64,000 nucleotides of DNA, from NCBI RefSeq assembly GCF_015477775.1, contig NZ_JADLQO010000003.1, positions 434,001 through 498,000 on the forward strand. The letters are read 5' to 3'. This stretch comes from Nocardia abscessus (GTDB taxonomy: Bacteria; Actinomycetota; Actinomycetes; Mycobacteriales; Mycobacteriaceae). Made by a program: the position numbers and the translations under genes. Positions 1 to 8,475 of this stretch are shown in pieces (positions within the stretch are counted from its first letter, which is position 1; the number at the start of each line of letters is the position of its first letter). The notes beneath the pieces were generated by a model that ran no database searches, had not been told where the DNA came from, and saw only the letters and a list, made by a program, of their open reading frames with translations.

Positions 1-1
1 C

Positions 2-70
2 CGAGTGGTGAAGCGGGAAGGGGAAGTCATGATTCTGCTCGACGACTTGACCGTCCGCACTACGGCATAG
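2..70 (+). CDS. Possible 3' end of a gene cut by the window edge
   Basis: The first bases read through without a stop in frame 2 and end at a TAG at 68-70. The tail encodes a plausible C-terminal peptide ending in VMILLDDLTVRTTA. The composition is protein-like, but only 22 codons are visible, so no family can be named. It could equally be chance open frame. Support would be a long in-frame extension in the neighbouring sequence. Confidence 0.3.
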   Translation, partial: RVVKREGEVMILLDDLTVRTTA

Positions 71-897
71 GCTCCGAGGGGGCACTGTAGGCCCGTGACG
101 ATGGCCCCCCGACCTGTAACCCAGGGGCGAAGGCTCACCGGGCGGTCCGGTAACGCTCAGTGCTTCAGCGTGTTTCAGGATCGGCCGCCAGAGGTCGTTC
201 TGACGGTGGCCCGAGTGCGCACTGATCGGTGCGCCGACGAACAGGTGCGCACGCGTTGTGCGCCCGAGCGAGTCATCGGCGCGCTCGGGCGCGGCGGTGG
301 GCGATGTGGCCACGCGGTGAACCGATCGGGGTTCCCGCCGTATCGTCTCGGCCGCAACATCTTTCATCTTCAGGGCTAGCGGCGCGGCCTCGGCGGGTTC
401 CGACTGCTCGATTCCGGGGGCGGTCCAGGGTCATATCTGTCCGACGAATCTGCCCGCTCGATCGCCGGGATCCACTCGCCTTCACGATCTTCGGGCATGT
501 CCAGGATCGGTCCGGCCGCCCTTCCTGCTCGACCGCCACTCGTCCAGAGCCGGACCACAGGGATGCGCGACCTCAGGTATCCCGGAAGTCGGCGCCTTCC
601 TTCGGCCATTCCGGTGAACAAGCATGGGCCGTCAGGTTGCTAAAAGTGTGCCGATCGGGTACGGAAGGTGTGGCGAGGCAGGGCGCGAGCGTGGTCGACC
701 GCTCGGCAACCGGCTCGCCGGACTATGTGCCGTTGGCGCCTGTCATATGCATTCCTACGGTGTGGCTCCGTGCTTTTCGCTCGTCCTCGCGGTCCAGGAG
801 AGTGCCTTCGTGATCTTGCCATCCAGACCGCTCCAGCCAACGAAGAGATTGGGGTAGCTGAGTGTTGACCATGGACTGATCGTGAAGGAGGAGGGTG
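71..897. other. Long non-coding stretch upstream of the monooxygenase gene
   Basis: No convincing gene is visible here. The open frames present are arginine-rich and overlap each other on both strands, which is typical of chance frames in high-GC DNA. No tRNA or clear terminator was recognised. The right end holds the ribosome binding site (GAAGGAGGAGG, about 884-893) of the next gene, so the promoter of that gene should lie here, but I could not pick a convincing -35/-10 pair. Neither of the two motifs that recur in the island was found in this stretch. Confidence 0.5.
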
Positions 898-2466
898 ATG
901 AACGCGATGACCTGCACAGTGGCCGTCGTCGGCGCGGGCTTCGGTGGCATCGGGATGGGAGTCGGGTTACGACGGGCCGGGATCACCGACTTCGTGATCT
1001 TCGAGGGGGGCTGCGACGTCGGTGGCGTCTGGCGGGACAACACCTATCCGGGGTGCTCCTGTGATGTGCCCTCCCACCTGTACTCGTTCTCGTTCGCGCC
1101 CTACCGCAGTCGTCGCATCCGGTATCCGCGCCAGGGGGAGATCCTGGACTACCTGCGCCGGGTCGCCGCCGACCATGGTTTGGCGCCGCACCTGAAGTTG
1201 AACACCGCGATCATCGCGGCCACCTTTCTGGAAAGCCGGGGTTGCTGGGAACTGATCACTTCCTGTGGACAGCGCGTGCTCGCCGACGTCGTGATCTTCG
1301 CCGTGGGACAGCTGCACCGGCCGAACATCCCCGATATCGCAGGTCGGGCCGACTTCGCCGGAGCGTCTTTCCATTCCGCGCGATGGGATCACGACCAGGA
1401 CCTACACGGGATGGACGTGGCCGTGATCGGCACCGGCTCGAGCGCGGCGCAGATGTTGCCCACCTTGGCCGCGACCGCCCGCCGCGTCCGTGTCTTCCAG
1501 CGCACACCGCACTGGGTCCTGCCCAAACCGCCGGACGATTTCGGACCGCTGGCCCGAGCGGCGTTGCGGCTGCCCGGCGCGCACGGTCTCTACCGCCGCG
1601 CCCTCTACTACGGCGCGGACGTCGTACTCGCGCCGATCATGCACCGGGGCTGGTCGGCTCGGCCCGCGGAATGGGCTGCGCGCCGCTACCTGCACAGCCG
1701 GATCTCGGACCCGCGGCTGCGCGCGAAGCTCACACCCGACTATCCGATCGGTGGCAAGCGCATCATCTTCGACAGCCACTACTACTCGGCGTTGACCAGC
1801 GACAACGTCGAGCTGATCACCGCACCCATCACCCGGATCGTGCCCGACGGCCTCCGCACCGACGACGGCGCACACCATCGCGCCGATGTGATCGTCTATG
1901 CCACCGGCTTCCGCGCCCCGGAATTCCTGATCCCGATCACCGTGCGCGGACGTGGGGGAGCGCTCCTGCACGACCAATGGCGCACCGGCGCGGCAGCGCT
2001 ACTGGGTGTGGCGGTCCCCGGCTATCCGAACGCCTTCCTGATCGCCGGACCGAACAGCTTCAACCCGGCGGGCAGCAATCCGGGGATGAAGGAACACCAG
2101 ATCGACTACATCATCCGCTGCCTGCGCTGGCGTGACCGCATCGGCGCGGCCGCCATCGAGGTTCGCGCAGCCGCGATGCGGGCGCACCAGCAGTGGATCG
2201 AGCGAGCTCTCGCGAAGACGGTGTGGCCCGCCACGGGGCGGAGCTGGTACAAGCACGACAGCGGGCGCGTCACCAATCCGTGGCCCGCCTCGGCCCGCAC
2301 CTTCGAGCGCGCACTGCGGCGACCGCCCTCCGCGTCGTTCTGCGCTGTTCCGCTCGATCCGGCGACGTCCGATCGGACGTCACCGGACCGAGCGAAGCGG
2401 AGGAACGTCTCGGCCGAGCCGGTAGCGGCCGGACCGGAAACGACCGAGGCGATTCGCGCCGACTGA
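898..2466 (+). CDS. Baeyer-Villiger type flavin-containing monooxygenase
   Basis: Predicted NADPH- and FAD-dependent monooxygenase that inserts oxygen next to a ketone, giving an ester or lactone. The 522-residue protein has an N-terminal FAD Rossmann motif (GAGFGG, residues 12-17), a conserved YPG..CDVPS.LYSFSF block after it, and a second nucleotide-binding motif (GTGSSA, 178-183). Between them residues 153-164 (FAGASFHSARWD) match the Baeyer-Villiger fingerprint FxGxxxHxxxW(P/D) exactly. I chose ATG 898 rather than GTG 895 because GGAGG lies about 6 bases upstream of it. The gene converges on an esterase operon. In known steroid and ketone pathways such an enzyme is followed by an esterase, so a role in converting a steroid C17 or C20 ketone is an inference. 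The exact substrate cannot be read from the sequence. Confidence 0.85.
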   Translation: MNAMTCTVAVVGAGFGGIGMGVGLRRAGITDFVIFEGGCDVGGVWRDNTYPGCSCDVPSHLYSFSFAPYRSRRIRYPRQGEILDYLRRVAADHGLAPHLKLNTAIIAATFLESRGCWELITSCGQRVLADVVIFAVGQLHRPNIPDIAGRADFAGASFHSARWDHDQDLHGMDVAVIGTGSSAAQMLPTLAATARRVRVFQRTPHWVLPKPPDDFGPLARAALRLPGAHGLYRRALYYGADVVLAPIMHRGWSARPAEWAARRYLHSRISDPRLRAKLTPDYPIGGKRIIFDSHYYSALTSDNVELITAPITRIVPDGLRTDDGAHHRADVIVYATGFRAPEFLIPITVRGRGGALLHDQWRTGAAALLGVAVPGYPNAFLIAGPNSFNPAGSNPGMKEHQIDYIIRCLRWRDRIGAAAIEVRAAAMRAHQQWIERALAKTVWPATGRSWYKHDSGRVTNPWPASARTFERALRRPPSASFCAVPLDPATSDRTSPDRAKRRNVSAEPVAAGPETTEAIRAD

Positions 2467-2477
2467 GGCGCCGGCGG

Positions 2478-2852
2478 CTACTGCGCCGGCTCGGTCGGCG
2501 CCCGCCCCGGTGTGACGGATTCGTAGAGGGCGACATGCCAGGCAGAGCCGGGCGCCGGGCGCAGGACCGCGCGTCGTTCGTGCGGGCCGGTGATCGGCGG
2601 TTGTGCATCGAACCCGTTGGCCCGCAGCCGGTTCAACACGGCATCGAGGTCGTCGACCTTGATCGCGAGGAACGCAGTGTCGTCGTCGCGGTCGGTGCCC
2701 GCGAGCATGACGCGGACGCCGTCGCTGTCGAACTGGGCCCAGCGGTCGCCGTCGAGGACGGTGGGTCCGGCGCCGAAGACGGCGGTCAGCAGGGCCACGG
2801 CGGCAGGGAGGTCGTCGGTGGGGAAGGCGGGGCCGATCCGCTGGATCGTCAT
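2478..2852 (-). CDS. VOC (glyoxalase/bleomycin resistance) superfamily protein
   Basis: A 124-residue single-domain protein. The start reads MTIQRIGPAFPTDDLPAAV, and the body has the alternating short strands and helix of the vicinal-oxygen-chelate fold (DRWAQFDSDGVRVML, AIKVDDLDAVLNRL). VOC proteins include glyoxalases, epimerases, dioxygenases and binding proteins, so function cannot be fixed. It starts within the last codon of the upstream esterase gene (4-base ATGA overlap), which implies translational coupling. A GGGAG-like site precedes ATG 2852. A role as a metal-dependent isomerase or a ligand-binding protein in the same pathway is possible but unproven. Confidence 0.7.
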   Translation of the reverse strand: MTIQRIGPAFPTDDLPAAVALLTAVFGAGPTVLDGDRWAQFDSDGVRVMLAGTDRDDDTAFLAIKVDDLDAVLNRLRANGFDAQPPITGPHERRAVLRPAPGSAWHVALYESVTPGRAPTEPAQ

Positions 2853-3823
2853 GGGTGCTCCCTGGCAGTTCGTGGTGCGGGTTCGTTCCCGGCGTTCGCG
2901 GCACGAATCGCCGAGTGGGCGGCGGTGTTCGCCCGTTCCGACTCGGGCAGGTGGCCCGCCATGCTCATGAAGCCGTGGAACATCCCGTCGTATCGGTGGA
3001 TCTCGGCTTCCACACCGGCGTTCCGCAGCCGCTGCCCGTAGTTTTCGCCCTCGTCGCGCAACGGATCGAACTCGGCGGTGACGATGTGTGCGGGCGGCAG
3101 TCCGGACAGGTCGGCGGTCAGCGGGTTCACGTACGGGTCGGCGCCGTCGTGCGAGCCGAGGTACTGACTCCAATACCAGCGCAGGTGCGCGGCGGTGGTG
3201 AAGTAGCCTTCGGCGTTCGCGCGGTAGGACTCGGTGGCGCAGGCCGGGTCGAGCATGGGATACAGCAGCAGTTGCCGGGCGATCCTCGGGCCGCCGCGAT
3301 CCCGCGCCATCAGCGCCGTGACGGCGGCGAGATTGCCGCCCGCGCTGTCTCCGGCCACGACGAGGCGGGCGGGATCGCCACCCAACGACTCGGTGTGGTC
3401 GGCGACCCAGCGCAGCGCCGCGTACGCGTCCTCGGCCGCCGCCGGAAACCGGTGTTCAGGGGCTTGGCGGTAGTCCACCGACACCACGATCGCGTCCGCT
3501 CCGACGGCCATGGCCCGGCAGAACTGGTCATGGCTGTCGAGACTGCAGATCACGAATCCGCCACCGTGGCAGAACATCACGACCGGCGCCGACCGCGGTG
3601 CGCCTTCGGGCCGGTAGATCCGGACCCGGACCTCGGATTCGCCCGGTGGACCGGGAATACGCTGCTCCCGCACCTGCGCGACGGGAATCGGCTCTGCGGC
3701 GGGTGCGGGGCGAGCGGCGAGCAGCCGCCGCGCCTCTGCGGCGTCGAGCACTTCGGTGCCCAGTGCGGGGAACGCGGCGGCGGCGATATCGACGATCACC
3801 TGCGCCTCGGGTGTCAGCGGCAT
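2849..3823 (-). CDS. HSL-family (LipH-like) alpha/beta hydrolase, esterase
   Basis: Carboxylesterase of the hormone-sensitive lipase family, 324 residues, cytoplasmic (no signal peptide). The oxyanion motif HGGGF is at 86-90 and the nucleophile elbow GDSAGG at 158-163 with Ser160. Asp253 (EFDPLRDEG) and His283 (MFHGF) complete the catalytic triad. It is the second gene of a leftward operon with an SDR and an LLM oxidoreductase upstream and the VOC gene downstream. The neighbouring Baeyer-Villiger monooxygenase would make esters or lactones, so this enzyme may hydrolyse that product. That link is inference. The family assignment is firm. Confidence 0.88.
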   Translation of the reverse strand: MPLTPEAQVIVDIAAAAFPALGTEVLDAAEARRLLAARPAPAAEPIPVAQVREQRIPGPPGESEVRVRIYRPEGAPRSAPVVMFCHGGGFVICSLDSHDQFCRAMAVGADAIVVSVDYRQAPEHRFPAAAEDAYAALRWVADHTESLGGDPARLVVAGDSAGGNLAAVTALMARDRGGPRIARQLLLYPMLDPACATESYRANAEGYFTTAAHLRWYWSQYLGSHDGADPYVNPLTADLSGLPPAHIVTAEFDPLRDEGENYGQRLRNAGVEAEIHRYDGMFHGFMSMAGHLPESERANTAAHSAIRAANAGNEPAPRTAREHP

Positions 3824-3841
3824 CGCGGCTCGCTCCTTCGG

Positions 3842-4600
3842 CTAGTGCTCGGCGCCGGGCGGCAGGAACTTGCCCGCCGCCAGGCCGCCATCGATCGTCA
3901 CCTCGGCGCCGGTGATGTAGGCGGAGGCATCGGAGGCCAGGAACGCGACCAGTTCGGCGACCTCCTCCGGCGCCCCGGTGCGTTGCAGCGGCAGGGATGG
4001 GAAACTGCCCGGGCCGGTGGTGAGATACGGGACCATCGGGGTCGCGATCGGGCCGGGATGCACCGAGTTGACGCGAATTCCGGCCGGGCCCAGCTCCAGG
4101 GCGGCGATTTTGGTCAGGCCGCGCAATCCCCACTTCGACGAGCCGTAGGCGGAGTGCCCCATCAGCCCTTCCAGGCCCGCCTGCGAGGAGATGTTGACGA
4201 TCGAGCCGCCACCTGCCCGCGTCATCGGACCGACCACCGCCTGGATACCGCGGAACGGGCCGACCAGATTCACGCGCAGAATCCGCTCGAGCTCCTCGGG
4301 CGAGGTCTCGGTCAGCGGCCGGGCGGTGTAGATGGCGGCGTTGTTCACCAGGACGTCCAGGCTGCCGAACGCCGAGAGCGCCAGGGCGGCGGCGGCATCC
4401 CAGTCGGCGCCGACGCTCACATCGTGCCGGACGAAACGCGCTGCCTCGCCGAGTGATTCGGCGAGCTCGGCGCCTTCGGCTGCGAGAACGTCGGTGATCA
4501 CGACGCGCGCGCCGCGCTGCACGAACAGCCGCGCTTCGGCCGCGCCCTGTCCCCGGGCGCCGCCCGTGATCAGGGCGACCTTCCCATTGAGGTCAACCAT
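3842..4600 (-). CDS. Classical short-chain dehydrogenase/reductase
   Basis: NAD(P)-dependent oxidoreductase of 252 residues, the usual length of the classical SDR family. The cofactor motif TGGARGQG is at 12-19, VNNAA follows near 86-89, and the catalytic triad is Ser139, Tyr152 and Lys156 (YGSSK). Asp37 (ITDV) after the second strand suggests a preference for NAD. Its closest resemblance by eye is to the hydroxysteroid and cyclohexanol dehydrogenases, and to the SDRs at 5982 and 8475. ATG 4600 lies 32 bases downstream of the LLM gene. In this island the likely job is oxidation or reduction of a hydroxyl or ketone on the steroid nucleus; the position is unknown. Confidence 0.85.
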   Translation of the reverse strand: MVDLNGKVALITGGARGQGAAEARLFVQRGARVVITDVLAAEGAELAESLGEAARFVRHDVSVGADWDAAAALALSAFGSLDVLVNNAAIYTARPLTETSPEELERILRVNLVGPFRGIQAVVGPMTRAGGGSIVNISSQAGLEGLMGHSAYGSSKWGLRGLTKIAALELGPAGIRVNSVHPGPIATPMVPYLTTGPGSFPSLPLQRTGAPEEVAELVAFLASDASAYITGAEVTIDGGLAAGKFLPPGAEH

Positions 4601-4632
4601 GTGGAACTCCTCGATATGTCGGCGAATGCCGG

Positions 4633-5760
4633 TCAGCTGTTGCGGAAGTGAGGGATGACTTTCTCGCCCCAGTGCCGGATGGTCTCCAGGCACGCCTCTT
4701 GCGGCACGGTGCCCATCTGGATGAGGCAGAGGATCTCGTCGGCGCCCGCCGCCTGCAGCCGCTCGACGTAGGCGATGGCGTCCTCGGGGCTTCCGTAGGC
4801 GTGCTCGACATTGAAGACCGAGGTGGCGCCGGTCTGCACGGGGATCTTGGCCTCGTGCAGGTAGGCCACGTGGTCGTCGGCGGCCCGCTTGATCGCGGCG
4901 ACCTCGTCGGCGTTCGGATCGACGGCCTCGTCGGGCGCCGGGCCCGCACCGTAGTAGTGCTTGATGGACTGGGCGAAGAAGCGCTGCCCGCGGGCGCCGA
5001 TCTGCTGTGCCTTCTCCCGGTCGTCCAGGACGATGGTCGGGCACAGCGCCGCGAAGTGGTCGTTCACGACGGTGGACACGAACCGCTCACCGGTGCGGGC
5101 GGCGATCGCCTCGTCGTAGGTGCGCCGCAGTTCCGCGATCTCCTCCACGCCGGCGAAACCGAGGACCAGCGCACCGATTCCGTAGTCGGCGGCCATCTTC
5201 AGCGTGTCCTTCTTGGTGCAGGCCATGAACAGCGGCGGATGCGGCAGCTGCTGCGGACGCGGCAGCAGTGAATGCGGGGAGACCTGCAAAAGCTCACCGT
5301 GGTACTCGAATTCGGCTTCCGGATCCTGCCACGCCTTGCCGATCATCCGCAGCGACTCCTCGACCTCCTGATAGGTGCGCTCGGGGTCGACACCGCACAT
5401 GGAGGTCTCGACCGGCGTCGCGCCACGGCCCGCGCCCAGGTTGAGCCGGCCACCGGACAGCACGTCGAGCATCGCGGCGCGTTCGGCCGCCCGCACCGGG
5501 TGGTTGAAGTTGAACGGCATGCACACCACGCCGTGTCCGATCCTGATCCGCTCGGTCTTGGCGGCCACCCAGGTCAGGAAGACTTCGGGGGCGCTCATGT
5601 GCGCGTACCACTTCAGGCCGTGGTGTTCGACGGCCCAGACGGTGTCGAACCCCATTCGGTCGGCGAGCACCGCCTGCTCCACGCAGTCACGCAGCACCTG
5701 GTGCTCGTGCTCGCGCGACGGGTCGGCCATCTGGGCTTCGAAGATCATCGAGAACTTCAT
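4633..5760 (-). CDS. LLM-class flavin-dependent oxidoreductase (luciferase-like monooxygenase)
   Basis: 375-residue protein of the bacterial luciferase-like superfamily, starting MKFSMIFEAQMADPSREHE and carrying the typical VEHHGLKWYAHMSAPEVFL segment and LSGGRLNLGAGRG. Members use FMN or F420 as bound flavin substrate and often work with a separate reductase. The flavin type cannot be decided here. It is the first gene of the leftward operon (LLM, SDR, esterase, VOC). The 221-bp gap to the divergent SDR-kstD operon carries two candidate operators. One of them (5846-5866) is identical to an element upstream of ribBA, which fits a flavin-linked regulon. Its reaction in steroid breakdown is unknown. 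Confidence 0.8.
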   Translation of the reverse strand: MKFSMIFEAQMADPSREHEHQVLRDCVEQAVLADRMGFDTVWAVEHHGLKWYAHMSAPEVFLTWVAAKTERIRIGHGVVCMPFNFNHPVRAAERAAMLDVLSGGRLNLGAGRGATPVETSMCGVDPERTYQEVEESLRMIGKAWQDPEAEFEYHGELLQVSPHSLLPRPQQLPHPPLFMACTKKDTLKMAADYGIGALVLGFAGVEEIAELRRTYDEAIAARTGERFVSTVVNDHFAALCPTIVLDDREKAQQIGARGQRFFAQSIKHYYGAGPAPDEAVDPNADEVAAIKRAADDHVAYLHEAKIPVQTGATSVFNVEHAYGSPEDAIAYVERLQAAGADEILCLIQMGTVPQEACLETIRHWGEKVIPHFRNS

Positions 5761-5845
5761 CCGGTCTCCTTTTCGCTCGCCCGGTCGGGGCGTTGTCTGC
5801 GGTTTCGTCGAGGGGCTCGTCCCGGGGCGGGACCACCGAAAGCGG

Positions 5846-5866
5846 TATGCCTAATCGAAATATGAC
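5846..5866. promoter_or_regulatory. Candidate operator, motif 1 (copy A)
   Basis: A 21-bp element with left part TATGCCT, centre AATCG and right part AAATATGAC. Exactly the same 21 bases occur at 26054-26074 upstream of ribBA. A related copy lies at 27752-27771 before hsaB. It sits in the divergent gap between the LLM gene and the SDR-kstD operon, AT-rich in GC-rich surroundings. Such an exact repeat in two control regions suggests a shared transcription factor site. Which regulator binds is unknown; the IclR and PadR proteins of the island are candidates. Confidence 0.6.
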
Positions 5867-5893
5867 CGCCGGAACATCTCAGGTCAGGAGCTA

Positions 5894-5910
5894 GTCCCGC
5901 TGGCCGGGAC
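5894..5910. promoter_or_regulatory. Candidate operator, motif 2 (GTCCCG-N5-CGGGAC)
   Basis: Perfect 6-5-6 palindrome, GTCCCG CTGGC CGGGAC. Its centre (5902) is 80 bp before the SDR start codon and 38 bp before a TAGCGT hexamer at 5940-5945 that fits a TANNNT -10 box. The same palindrome-to-TAGCGT distance of 38 bp is seen upstream of hsaA at 20340, and related palindromes precede kshA, fadD3/ppdK and the delta4-dehydrogenase. A position upstream of the promoter suits an activator better than a repressor; this is inference. Confidence 0.6.
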
Positions 5911-5981
5911 CGTCCGGTGCCGGGGGTCGGTGGGCGTCCTAGCGTCGGTGAGCAAGCGATGGTCAGAGAGGACGGGAATCG

Positions 5982-6737
5982 GTGGGACAACTCGACGGCA
6001 AGGTGGCGCTGGTCACCGGCGGGGCGCGCGGTATGGGCGCCGAGCACGTGCGGCAGTTCGTCGCCCAGGGCGCGCGAGTGGTGTTCGGTGACGTACTCGA
6101 TCACGAAGGAACGGCGCTGGCCGCCGAGCTGGGTGCCGCCGCGCGATACGTGCACCACGACGTGACCAGTGAAGCCGATTGGTCCGCCGCGGTGTCCGAG
6201 GCGGTCGGCCACTACGGGCGGCTCGACGCGGTGGTGAACAACGCGGGCATCCTGCGGTTCGTCCCGATCGTCGAGATGGGCCTGGCGGACTTCACCACGA
6301 TCATGACGGTCAACGTGACCGGCACCTGGCTCGGCATCAAGACCGCCGCGCCCGCGCTCGCCGAGACCGGAGGCGGATCGGTCGTGAACGTCTCCTCGGT
6401 GGAGGGGTTCGTCGGCGCTGCCGGTCTGTCCGCCTACAGCGCGAGCAAGTTCGCGATTCGCGGTATCACCAAGTCGGCCGCCCGGGAACTGGGGCCCCTG
6501 GGCATCCGGGTCAATTCGCTGCATCCGGGCGGCATCGCCACCCCCATGACCGCGGGAGTCGCCGGAGCCTCCGGCGTCGACGGCGATGACTTCTTCGCGA
6601 GCCTGCCGATTCCGCGCTGGGGGCAGCCCGTCGAGGTCTCGCACGTGGCGGTGTTCCTGGCCTCGGACGCGGCCAGCTATTGCACCGGAGGCGAATTCGT
6701 CGTCGACGGCGGCATGCTCACCGGTTGCGGCTACTGA
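5982..6737 (+). CDS. Classical short-chain dehydrogenase (hydroxysteroid dehydrogenase-like)
   Basis: 251-residue SDR with cofactor motif TGGARGMG (12-19), VNNAG (85-89), and catalytic Ser139, Tyr152, Lys156. Asp37 after the second beta strand predicts NAD. The pattern GGARGMGAEHVR and the ending ..TGGEFVVDGGM resemble 3alpha/20beta-hydroxysteroid dehydrogenases, so oxidoreduction of a steroid hydroxyl is likely. GTG 5982 is chosen because GAGAGGAC lies just upstream, and because it is the family's usual start. It begins an operon with the ketosteroid dehydrogenase (13-base gap) and the next SDR (1-base overlap). The upstream gap holds both recurring operators. Confidence 0.85.
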   Translation: MGQLDGKVALVTGGARGMGAEHVRQFVAQGARVVFGDVLDHEGTALAAELGAAARYVHHDVTSEADWSAAVSEAVGHYGRLDAVVNNAGILRFVPIVEMGLADFTTIMTVNVTGTWLGIKTAAPALAETGGGSVVNVSSVEGFVGAAGLSAYSASKFAIRGITKSAARELGPLGIRVNSLHPGGIATPMTAGVAGASGVDGDDFFASLPIPRWGQPVEVSHVAVFLASDAASYCTGGEFVVDGGMLTGCGY

Positions 6738-6750
6738 CGGAAGCGATGCG

Positions 6751-8475
6751 ATGACTCAGGAATTCGAATTCGACGTGGTAGTCGTCGGTTCCGGCGCGGC
6801 GGGCATGACCGCCGCCCTGACGGCCGCCTACCGTGGGCTGTCGGTGACGCTGATCGAGAAGAGCCGATCCTTCGGCGGGTCCACCGCACGATCGGGCGGC
6901 GGCATCTGGATCCCCAACAACCCGGTATTGCAGCGCGAGGGCGTGCCCGACAGCCCGGAGCTGGCCCGAACCTATCTCAAAGCCGTTGTCGGCGAGCGCG
7001 TTCCCGAAGCCAAACAGCTGGCGTTCCTGGACCGCGGCCCCGAGATGATGCGCTACCTCGGCGCCCGCAGCAAATACTGGGAGTTCGTCTACGACCGCGG
7101 CTACTCCGACTACCACCCGGAGTACCCCGGCGGCCTGGCCCAGGGACGAAGCATCGAGCCCGCGCCACTCGACGGCAGGCTGCTCGGCGGCGACCTGCAC
7201 AAGATCAACCAACCCACCATGTCCGGTCCCAAGGGAATCGCCTTCACGGTCAGTGACTTCCACGACCTGAACATGATCGCCCGCACCTGGGCGGGCAAGC
7301 GCACCGCGATCAAGGTGGGTGTGCAGGCGGTGCGGAACAAGCTGCGCGGACGGTTGCCGCTGAGCCTGGGCAAGGCGCTCGCGGCCCGGCTGTGGTTGTC
7401 GCTGCGTGAGGCGGGTGTGCCGGTGTGGCTGAACACGCCGCTGACCGACCTGATCACCGAAGGCGACGCAGTGGTCGGCGTACGCGCCGAGCACGACGGG
7501 ACACCGGTGGTGATCAAGGCGCGCCGCGGCGTGGTGCTGGCCGCGGGCGGCTTCGAGCACAACCTGGAGATGCGCAAGCAGTACCTCAGCGGTCCACAGT
7601 CCACCGAGTGGACCGTGGGCGCCACCGAAAACGTCGGGGAGGGCATCGTCGCAGGCCAGAAGGCAGGTGGCGCGGTCGATCTCATGGACGACGCCTGGTG
7701 GGGACCATCCGTGCGCAATCCCGACGGGCCGCCGTTCTTCTGTCTCGCCGAGCGTTCCCAGCCCGGCGGCATCATGGTCAACCACGCCGGTCGACGATTC
7801 GTCAACGAATCGGCTCCGTACGTGAACGTCGTGCACAAGATGTACGAGCGGGAAGCGACCGGCGGCGGCCACATTCCGGCGTACTTCATCATGGATCAGC
7901 GCTTCCGGGACCGGTACCTGTTCCTCGGGAACTTCCCCAAGCGCCCCCTGCCACAGAAATACCACGACGCCGGGATCATCGAGCAGGCCGCTACCCTCAC
8001 CGAGCTCGCGGCGAAAATCGGTGTGCCCCCGGCGAATCTGACCGCCACCGTGGAGCGGTTCAACCGCTTCGCCCTGGCCGGTCGCGACGAGGACTTCCGC
8101 CGCGGCGACTCCGCCTACGACCGCTACTACGGCGACCCGACCGTGCGGCCGAACCCGTGTCTGGCCCCGATCGAGCAGGGCCCGTTCTACGCGGTCGAGA
8201 TGGTGCCGGGCGATCTGGGCACCAAGGGCGGCTTGGTCACCGACGAGCACGCTCGCGTTCTCGGCGCCGACGACCGGCCGATCGCGGGCCTGTACGCGGC
8301 GGGCAACAACTCGGCCTCCGTGATGGGCAACGACTACGCCGGAGCGGGCGCGACCATCGGTCCTGCCATGGTGTTCGGCTACATCGCCGCCGATCACCTC
8401 GCAGGCGGTCACCCGCGCGGCACCGCGAAATCCCCCGCACAGGCTGCGGCGAACCGGACCGAAGGAGATTGTTGA
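6751..8475 (+). CDS. kstD: 3-ketosteroid delta1-dehydrogenase family flavoprotein
   Basis: FAD-dependent 3-oxosteroid 1-dehydrogenase, which introduces the C1-C2 double bond into ring A. The 574-residue protein starts with the FAD motif VVVVGSGAAG (Gly13-Gly18) followed by GGSTARSGGGIWIPNN, typical of the family. Residues that match the known active site can be picked out. Tyr121 lies in YSDYHPEYPGG, Tyr357 in RFVNESAPY, and Tyr529 with Gly533 in NDYAGAGATIG, where the Tyr-x3-Gly spacing is that of Tyr487/Gly491 in Rhodococcus KstD1. It lies between two SDR genes in one operon; its last base is shared with the next start (TGATG). Substrate scope among several KstD types cannot be read from the sequence. 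Confidence 0.88.
   Translation: MTQEFEFDVVVVGSGAAGMTAALTAAYRGLSVTLIEKSRSFGGSTARSGGGIWIPNNPVLQREGVPDSPELARTYLKAVVGERVPEAKQLAFLDRGPEMMRYLGARSKYWEFVYDRGYSDYHPEYPGGLAQGRSIEPAPLDGRLLGGDLHKINQPTMSGPKGIAFTVSDFHDLNMIARTWAGKRTAIKVGVQAVRNKLRGRLPLSLGKALAARLWLSLREAGVPVWLNTPLTDLITEGDAVVGVRAEHDGTPVVIKARRGVVLAAGGFEHNLEMRKQYLSGPQSTEWTVGATENVGEGIVAGQKAGGAVDLMDDAWWGPSVRNPDGPPFFCLAERSQPGGIMVNHAGRRFVNESAPYVNVVHKMYEREATGGGHIPAYFIMDQRFRDRYLFLGNFPKRPLPQKYHDAGIIEQAATLTELAAKIGVPPANLTATVERFNRFALAGRDEDFRRGDSAYDRYYGDPTVRPNPCLAPIEQGPFYAVEMVPGDLGTKGGLVTDEHARVLGADDRPIAGLYAAGNNSASVMGNDYAGAGATIGPAMVFGYIAADHLAGGHPRGTAKSPAQAAANRTEGDC

Noticed and set aside
229..813. A 194-codon frame in the left intergenic region
   Set aside because: Arginine-rich, no motif, no ribosome binding site, and overlapped by equally long frames on the other strand.
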